Positions 59,319 to 64,000 of a DNA stretch of 64,000 nucleotides are shown here, piece by piece. A program made the position numbers and the translations under genes. The stretch spans positions 4,216,001-4,280,000 of the forward strand of contig NZ_JAANOU010000001.1 in the NCBI RefSeq assembly GCF_011758765.1. The letters run 5' to 3'. This DNA is from Amycolatopsis viridis (lineage in GTDB: Bacteria > Actinomycetota > Actinomycetes > Mycobacteriales > Pseudonocardiaceae). The notes below the pieces were generated by a model. The model searched no databases. It had not been told where the DNA came from and worked only from the letters and a program-made list of their open reading frames with translations. The number at the start of each line of letters is the position of its first letter. Within the stretch, counting starts at the first letter, position 1.

Positions 59319-60566
59319 GTGGGTTACACAAAAGATCTGTGGACGCGCCCGGAGGAGCAGCCCGACGGCAAGGTCAAGCGGGTGCCGAACGCGCGCTGGG
59401 GCAAGGGCAAGCGGTGGTTGGCGTGCTGGCTGGACCCGGACGGGAACGAGCGCACGAAGGCGTTCGCCACGAAGACACCGGCGGACAAGTACTGGCGGGA
59501 CATGGAGTCCGCACGTGACCGTGGCGAGTACCACGATCCGAAGGCCGGCCGGAAGCTGTTCGGCGACCTCGCGCAGGCATGGTTCGAGGCTCTCGCCGTG
59601 GATCCCGCGACTCGGATCCGCACCGAGCAGGTGCTGCGCCTGCACGTCCTGCCGACCTTCGGTAAGCGGCAGCTCAAGGCGATCCAACCCTCGGAGATCA
59701 ACACGTTCCTGGCCAAGCTCAGCGAGACCCACGAGTGGGCCACCAGGGCGAAGGCCCTCGGGATCCTGCAGGGCGTGCTCGACCTGGCCGAGGCGGACAA
59801 CCTGGTCAAGAAGAACGTAGCGAAGTCAAAGGTGATCCAGCGGGTCAAGCCGACGTTCGAGAAGGTTGAGGCGTGGAGCGACGAGCGCGTGTTCGCCCTG
59901 ATCGATGCCCACCCCGACGAGTACCGGCTGTTCCCGATCATCGCGGCGACGTGCGGGCTGCGCGCCGGCGAGCTGTTCGGGCTCGCCCTCGAAGACATCG
60001 ACTTCGAGGACCAGGTGATCCACGTCCGCCGGCAGCTCAAGCGCATCGGCAAGCACCACGTGTTCGCGCTGCCCAAGAACGACCAGGAGCGCGATGTGCC
60101 GCTGGCCAACTGGACGGCAGAGAACATCCGCCTGCACGTCGAGAAGTACCGGCCGCGGCCCTGCTCGCTGCCCTGGGAGAAGCCGGACGGCCCGCTGCGG
60201 GCGCACAACATCCTCTTCCGGTGGCATGACGGCGGGTTCGTGAAGGACCGCAACTTCTCTGAGGAGGTGTGGAAGCCAGCAGCGCACGCCGCCGGCATCA
60301 TCGGGCCGCCGGTGCCCAAGCAGCGCGGGCAGCTTCGCTACAACACGACCGGCAAGGAGGGCCCGCACCAGCTGCGGCACTACTACGCTTCGGTGACGCT
60401 CGCGGACGGCGTGAACATCAAGGAGCTGGCCGAGTACCTCGGGCACCACGACCCGAGCTTCACGCTCAAGCAGTACGCCCACATGCTGCCCGACTCCCAT
60501 GATCGGGCTCGCGAGGCAGTCGACCGGAGGATGTTCCGGCCGCGCCTGGTTGCTGGCGGAACATAG
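59319..60566 (+). CDS. int: tyrosine recombinase integrase
   Basis: A 415-residue phage integrase. An N-terminal arm-binding region (about 1-60), a SAM-like core-binding domain (about 65-150) and the catalytic domain with Arg215 (CGLRAGELFG), His350 and Arg353 (HQLRHYYAS), His376 (GHHDPSFTLKQYAH) and nucleophile Tyr386 are all intact. It starts at GTG 59319, 2 nt after the repressor, so both are co-transcribed. It lies 84 nt from the attR core. The antisense comEC reading frame runs through it and is a shadow created by the insertion. Confidence 0.95.
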   Translation: MGYTKDLWTRPEEQPDGKVKRVPNARWGKGKRWLACWLDPDGNERTKAFATKTPADKYWRDMESARDRGEYHDPKAGRKLFGDLAQAWFEALAVDPATRIRTEQVLRLHVLPTFGKRQLKAIQPSEINTFLAKLSETHEWATRAKALGILQGVLDLAEADNLVKKNVAKSKVIQRVKPTFEKVEAWSDERVFALIDAHPDEYRLFPIIAATCGLRAGELFGLALEDIDFEDQVIHVRRQLKRIGKHHVFALPKNDQERDVPLANWTAENIRLHVEKYRPRPCSLPWEKPDGPLRAHNILFRWHDGGFVKDRNFSEEVWKPAAHAAGIIGPPVPKQRGQLRYNTTGKEGPHQLRHYYASVTLADGVNIKELAEYLGHHDPSFTLKQYAHMLPDSHDRAREAVDRRMFRPRLVAGGT

Positions 60567-60576
60567 ACGGAACGGA
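60558..60576 (+). repeat. right integrase arm-type site candidate
   Basis: GGAACATAGACGGAACGGA overlaps the integrase stop region and matches 35729-35747 at 18 of 19 bases in direct orientation. Confidence 0.6.
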
Positions 60577-60650
60577 GCCTCCCGTGGCAAGGACCGCGAA
60601 GGGTCGGAATGCAGGTCAAAACCGCTTCGAGCGGGCTGGAACCCGTAGAC

Positions 60651-60665
60651 CACGGCCATCGCCGG
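60651..60665. other. attR core
   Basis: CACGGCCATCGCCGG, identical to 35610-35624. In comEC it encodes the conserved D-P-A-M-A-V stretch, where Pro-Ala-Met-Ala-Val are specified by the core on both sides. Confidence 0.9.
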
Positions 60666-61691
60666 ATCCCAGGCCACGAGCACCCCCGTGGCCGCGGCCA
60701 GCCCCGGCACGACCGATCGCTCCCGCCCCAGCGCCAGCGCCAGGAGTGCGATCGCGCCCATCACCGCGGCTCGCAGGACGCTCGGCTCCCCACCCGCCAG
60801 GACGACGAACCCCGCAAGAGCCACTCCGGCCAATCCGGCCGAGAGCCGTGGCCCGGCCCGCAGCAGCCGCAACAGCAGCAGGACAGCGCCACAGACGATC
60901 GCGACATTCGACCCGCTGACCGCCATCAGGTGGGTGAGCCCGGCGTCGGTGAACTCCCGGTCGAGTCGTTCGGACAACCCGCTCGTGTCGCCGACGACCA
61001 GACCCGGCACCAACCCCGCCTGCTCCTCCGGCAGCACGTGGCAGGCTCGCCGGAGAGCTTCCCGCATCGCCTCCGCCCCCCGCTGCCACCACGGTGCCTC
61101 CGTCGGGCCGGACGGCGGTCCGCGGACGTAGACCGCGGCGACCGTCAGGTCTGTGCCGAGCGGCGGGGCGAGTTCCCCACGGGCGGTGATCTCCTGGCCG
61201 GGGAGGACCTGACGCCAGGAGTCGAACGGCGCGAGAAGCGCCACCCGGCCCGACGACACCACCGGTTCAGCACCGCGTTCCGCGGACAGAACTTCGGCCG
61301 CGACGACCGCTGATCGTGGTCCCGCCTGCTGGTCGGCGTACCCGGCCGAGCGGATCGGTGCGGGACGTTCTCTGATCAGCACCCGCAGGGTCACCTGGGT
61401 CCCGTGCTCCGCGAGGCCGCGCAACGGATCGTGCTCCGCCCGGTTCAGGCGCAGGCTCAGCGGCCCCACCAGCAGGAGACCGGCTACGAGCAACGCCGCG
61501 CCGCCCGACCACCAGGAGGAGGCGGCCGGGCGCAGCTTGGCCAGGAGCACCCCGGAGACCAGCACGGCCGCGGCACCGCACCCGAGGGCTGCCCACCACG
61601 TCCACAACAGCCCGAGCAACGCTCCGAGCCACAGCGCCACCGCCGCCGGTACCAGCCGGAAGTCGTGCCGGACCGCGGATTCGTCGATCAC
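60651..61691 (-). pseudogene. comEC: comEC, 5' part (split by the prophage)
   Basis: This part encodes the first 347 codons of ComEC: N-terminal membrane helices, the OB-like extracellular region, and the competence-domain motif THLMAVSGSNVAIVCGAVLL near residue 245. Its ATG overlaps the comEA stop (ATGA). Homology ends at the attR core. On the integrated chromosome the frame continues into prophage DNA to a stop at 59826, which would give a 621-residue chimera with an unrelated tail. Without the C-terminal half the DNA channel cannot be complete, so competence by ComEC should be off in the lysogen. Confidence 0.92.
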
Positions 61692-62443
61692 GAGACCGTC
61701 ACCTGGTCCCGCAAGCGGGACAGCCGTGTCTCGCCGATGCCTTCGACTTCACGCAACTGGTCCACGGACCGGAACGCCCCGTGCTTGGTGCGCCAATCGA
61801 TGATGCGCTGCGCGGTGACCTCGCCGACGCCGGGCAGTGCGTCGAGTTGCTCCGCGGTCGCCGTGTTCAGGTCGACGAGAGCCGGCGGGCCTCCCGCCGC
61901 GGCCGGCTGCTGCGCACCGGGCGGCGGCGGGACTCCGACGTAGATCTGCTCGCCGTCGGCGAGTTTGCGGGCGAGGTTCAGCGCCGAGACGTCGGCACCG
62001 TCGATCGCACCCCCGGCGGCCCGGACGGCGTCCGCGACGCGTGCACCGCCGGGCACGGTGACCAGACCGGGAGTGCGCACCTTGCCGACCACACTGATCA
62101 CCAACGAGCTGTCGGCCACCCGGCTGGCAGACGCCGAGACGGGTGCGGGCCGGTCCGGCGCCGCGGGCAACACCGGCGCGCGTTCGACAGGCGGGCTACC
62201 GCCGAGGAACACGATCGAGGTGCCGACGAGGACGAGGACACCGACCACGGCCAGGAGGATCGTGGTGACGCGACGGCGATGCGGGCTTCCGGTCAGCGCG
62301 GCCGGCGCCCAGCGTTCGACCAGCCGCCCGACCGCGCCTGGCGGCCCGGTGTCATGGTCGGCCGCGGCGGCCTGACCGGCGAGCTGCTTGAGCCGGCGGT
62401 TGACGGGAACGCCCGGCGATTCCGGGCCTGATCGTTCGAACAC
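61688..62443 (-). CDS. comEA: ComEA, helix-hairpin-helix DNA receptor
   Basis: A 251-residue membrane-anchored DNA-binding protein. It has a cytoplasmic N-terminus, one transmembrane helix (VTTILLAVVGVLVLVGTSIV near residue 58), a SLBB domain (VISVVGKVRTPGLVTVPGGA) and C-terminal helix-hairpin-helix motifs (LNTATAEQLDALPGVGEVTA; REVEGIGETRLSRLRD). It binds incoming DNA for transfer to ComEC. GTG 62443 stands 7 nt after a TAGCGT -10, so the message is probably leaderless. comEC overlaps its stop. Confidence 0.92.
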   Translation of the reverse strand: MFERSGPESPGVPVNRRLKQLAGQAAAADHDTGPPGAVGRLVERWAPAALTGSPHRRRVTTILLAVVGVLVLVGTSIVFLGGSPPVERAPVLPAAPDRPAPVSASASRVADSSLVISVVGKVRTPGLVTVPGGARVADAVRAAGGAIDGADVSALNLARKLADGEQIYVGVPPPPGAQQPAAAGGPPALVDLNTATAEQLDALPGVGEVTAQRIIDWRTKHGAFRSVDQLREVEGIGETRLSRLRDQVTVS

Positions 62444-62622
62444 GCATTCGACGCTAGGGGGAGCGGGGAGGCGGGAGAAGCGGGAATCGCGGGGGCTGTG
62501 GACAAGTGGGGGTCTGTGGACAAGTGCCGCGTTCTGCCGCGACGGCACCGGATTCTGTCGGTGCGCTGTGGCAGGGTGGACGGTTTGGGTGCGGCTGCGC
62601 GAAACCCGTACTGCCAGGGAAT

Positions 62623-63477
62623 TCAGCGGCCGAGCGGGTTCCGTTGCACCACGACACCGAGGACACCAGGGCCGGTGTGCGCACCGACGACCGCGCCGAG
62701 TTCGGACACCACGCAGCCGTCGACGACGTTCAGCCGTTCCTCCAGGCGGTTGGCCAGTTCCACCGCGCGCTGCGGGGACGCGAGGTGGTGCACAGCCACC
62801 TCCACCGGCTCCCCGCTGGCCGCCTGTTCGGCCAGTTCCACCAGGCGCGCCATGGCGCGGTTCATCGTCCGCACCTTCTCCAGCGGCTTGATCCGCCCGT
62901 CGTCCAGGTGCAGCACCGGTTTCATGGCCAGCGCGGTACCCAGCAGGGCTGCCGCGGCGCCGATGCGCCCCCCGCGACGCAGGTACTCCAGCGTCTCGAC
63001 CACGAAGAGCGTCTCCGAGCAGTGCACCGCCGCCGTCGCCGCCGCTTCGACCTCCGCTGCCGACGCCCCGGCCGACGCCGCACGCGCCGCGTGCAGCGCC
63101 GCGAACCCCAGGCCCATCGCCGTCCCGCGGGAATCAACCACGCGGACCAGGTCCGGCCCCACCTCCTGCGCTGCCAGGACAGCCGATTCCCAGGTTCCCG
63201 AGATTTCGCTCGACAGGTGGATCGACACAACCGAGTCCGCGCCCGCCTCCAGCGCTTCCCGGAACACCGCGGCGAACGCGCTCGGTGTCGGCCGGGACGT
63301 CGTGACGATCCGGCGCTGGCTGAGCGCCTCCGCGAGCGCCGCCGGCCCCACCTCCACGCCGTCCAGGGCCGCGACACCGTCGATCAGCACGTGCAGCGGA
63401 ACGACGCGCAGCGCGTAGCGGTCGGCGAAGCCCTCGGGCAGATGGGCGGTGGAATCCGTGATGACGGCGACCGGCAC
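62623..63477 (-). CDS. DegV-family fatty-acid-binding protein
   Basis: A 284-residue protein of the DegV/FakB fold. AVITDSTAHLPEGFADRYAL at the start, TTSRPTPSAFAAVFREALEA near residue 60, IHLSSEISGTWESAVLAAQE near 85 and the RRGGRIGAAAALLG stretch near 166 are classical. FakB proteins hand fatty acids to a kinase; a similar role is possible here. The neighbourhood with comEA and an OctT-like gene matches the mycobacterial order. Confidence 0.92.
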   Translation of the reverse strand: MPVAVITDSTAHLPEGFADRYALRVVPLHVLIDGVAALDGVEVGPAALAEALSQRRIVTTSRPTPSAFAAVFREALEAGADSVVSIHLSSEISGTWESAVLAAQEVGPDLVRVVDSRGTAMGLGFAALHAARAASAGASAAEVEAAATAAVHCSETLFVVETLEYLRRGGRIGAAAALLGTALAMKPVLHLDDGRIKPLEKVRTMNRAMARLVELAEQAASGEPVEVAVHHLASPQRAVELANRLEERLNVVDGCVVSELGAVVGAHTGPGVLGVVVQRNPLGR

Positions 63478-63487
63478 GACCGTCAGC

Positions 63488-64000
63488 CTACGTGCCGGCC
63501 GGCGGTTCGACGGGAGCCAGCAGCGGTGCGACCAGCGCGGCCATCGCCTTGCCCACCAGCGCGTGACCCTCCCAACCCCAGTGCATGCCGTCCGGGTTCC
63601 CGCGACCGCTCAGGACGTGCTCCCCCACCACTTCGGCGAGGTTCAGCACCGGCACGTCCACCCGCCGTGACCAGGACGCGATGGCGGCAGCGGTCTCCGC
63701 GCGCCCGGTGTGCACGTTGCCGTAGGACGACGCCCGGTGCACGCTCGGCAGAACGGCGACGATCGGCAGTTCCGGTCGCAGGATCCGCAACGCGTACACC
63801 GCCCGATCGAGGTAGTGCACGGTCAGCTTCGCCGGTAGTACCCGCGGCCGTCCGCGCAACGCGACCGCCAGCCGCGGCTGGGCCGCCAGATACGCGCTCC
63901 GGACCGCGCGACGGAGACCGGCCGGCCGCAGGTACCGCAGCCCGCCGCGCAGATAGGTCGGCAGCGGCGACGGCAGCGTGTCCATGCTCCCGACGGCCAG
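63488..64000 (-). CDS. SGNH-fold protein, OctT-like (start outside window)
   Basis: The 170 C-terminal residues of a SGNH-hydrolase-type protein; an internal Met lies at 63985 but the frame is open to the window edge with LAVGSMDTLPSPLPTYLRGG. The C-terminal block NPDGMHWGWEGHALVG holds the Asp-x-x-His catalytic motif. By position next to degV it corresponds to mycobacterial Rv2418c, described as OctT, an octanoyltransferase in methylglucose lipopolysaccharide synthesis. The Ser-containing block I is outside the window. It lies 10 nt upstream of degV, likely in one operon. Confidence 0.7.
   Translation of the reverse strand: MAVGSMDTLPSPLPTYLRGGLRYLRPAGLRRAVRSAYLAAQPRLAVALRGRPRVLPAKLTVHYLDRAVYALRILRPELPIVAVLPSVHRASSYGNVHTGRAETAAAIASWSRRVDVPVLNLAEVVGEHVLSGRGNPDGMHWGWEGHALVGKAMAALVAPLLAPVEPPAGT

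Larger units (their letters stand above)
35625..60650. mobile_element. siphovirus-type prophage integrated in comEC
   Basis: The element is 25.0 kb. From left: cargo genes (XRE-TPR, Nudix, small ORFs), lysis genes, tail, head, packaging, HNH, replication genes, excisionase, repressor, integrase. Structural genes lie on the minus strand with mostly 1-4 nt overlaps. All expected functional modules of a small temperate siphovirus are seen, and no gene is evidently broken, so it may be inducible; this has to be tested. Confidence 0.93.

Noticed and set aside
59826-60650. Separate gene antisense to the integrase
   Set aside because: It is only the read-through of the interrupted comEC frame; no similarity in the prophage part.
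35625-60650. Element as an integrative conjugative element instead of a phage
   Set aside because: No FtsK/TraB-like translocase or relaxase is present, while a full set of head, tail, packaging and lysis genes is.

Overview
The window looks like a chromosomal segment of a high-GC actinomycete, most likely a Pseudonocardiaceae member (Amycolatopsis-like). This rests on very high GC, GTG/TTG starts, many apparently leaderless promoters, and a gene order on the right side (lepA, rpsT, holA, comEC, comEA, degV, octT-like) that resembles the mycobacterial neighbourhood. The genus is an inference.

Left region (1-22.5 kb) is metabolic. A glycine-responsive operon on the minus strand (tandem glycine riboswitch, gcvH, glyA, start of sdaA) turns glycine into serine and pyruvate. 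Divergent from it is a seven-gene catabolic operon: hyuA, hyuB, an ACS-family transporter, an isochorismatase-fold hydrolase, a Kbl-like alpha-oxoamine synthase, an SDR and mmsA. It ends against a GntR regulator and a divergent aminotransferase, and the two outer promoters share a 10-bp operator-like motif. Next come a fused indolepyruvate:ferredoxin oxidoreductase with its divergent Lrp/AsnC regulator, and an IclR regulator beside a self-sufficient CYP116B-type P450 plus an MHS-family transporter.

At 23.2-25.1 kb a complete tRNA-Val(CAC) and a displaced copy of its 3' half, each with its downstream hairpin, bracket a 1.7-kb segment holding an LGFP-repeat gene fragment and a hypothetical gene. 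This is probably the remnant of an element that integrated in the tRNA.

25.1-35.6 kb is core genome: nitronate monooxygenase, PPOX-type oxidoreductase, lepA, a methyltransferase, a VOC protein, an EamA transporter, rpsT, a repeat-rich 0.65-kb gap, holA, a SAM-I riboswitch with thrC, and the 3' half of comEC.

35.6-60.65 kb is a ~25-kb siphovirus-type prophage inserted in comEC. A 15-bp core (CACGGCCATCGCCGG) lies at both ends; removing the element rejoins comEC exactly in frame (783 residues). Modules on the minus strand run from terminase and HK97-type head genes through tail genes to a M15 endolysin and holin. A replication module with iterons inside the initiator gene lies upstream. Overlapping divergent promoters separate an excisionase operon from a repressor followed by the integrase, which sits next to attR. 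The left end carries Nudix and XRE-TPR genes plus small cargo genes. The 5' half of comEC, comEA, degV and a partial octT-like gene follow.

The main candidates for unusual biology are the prophage-split competence gene, the Hyu/Kbl/MmsA catabolic operon, the SAM riboswitch on thrC, and the prophage regulatory structures (iterons, switch, frameshift).
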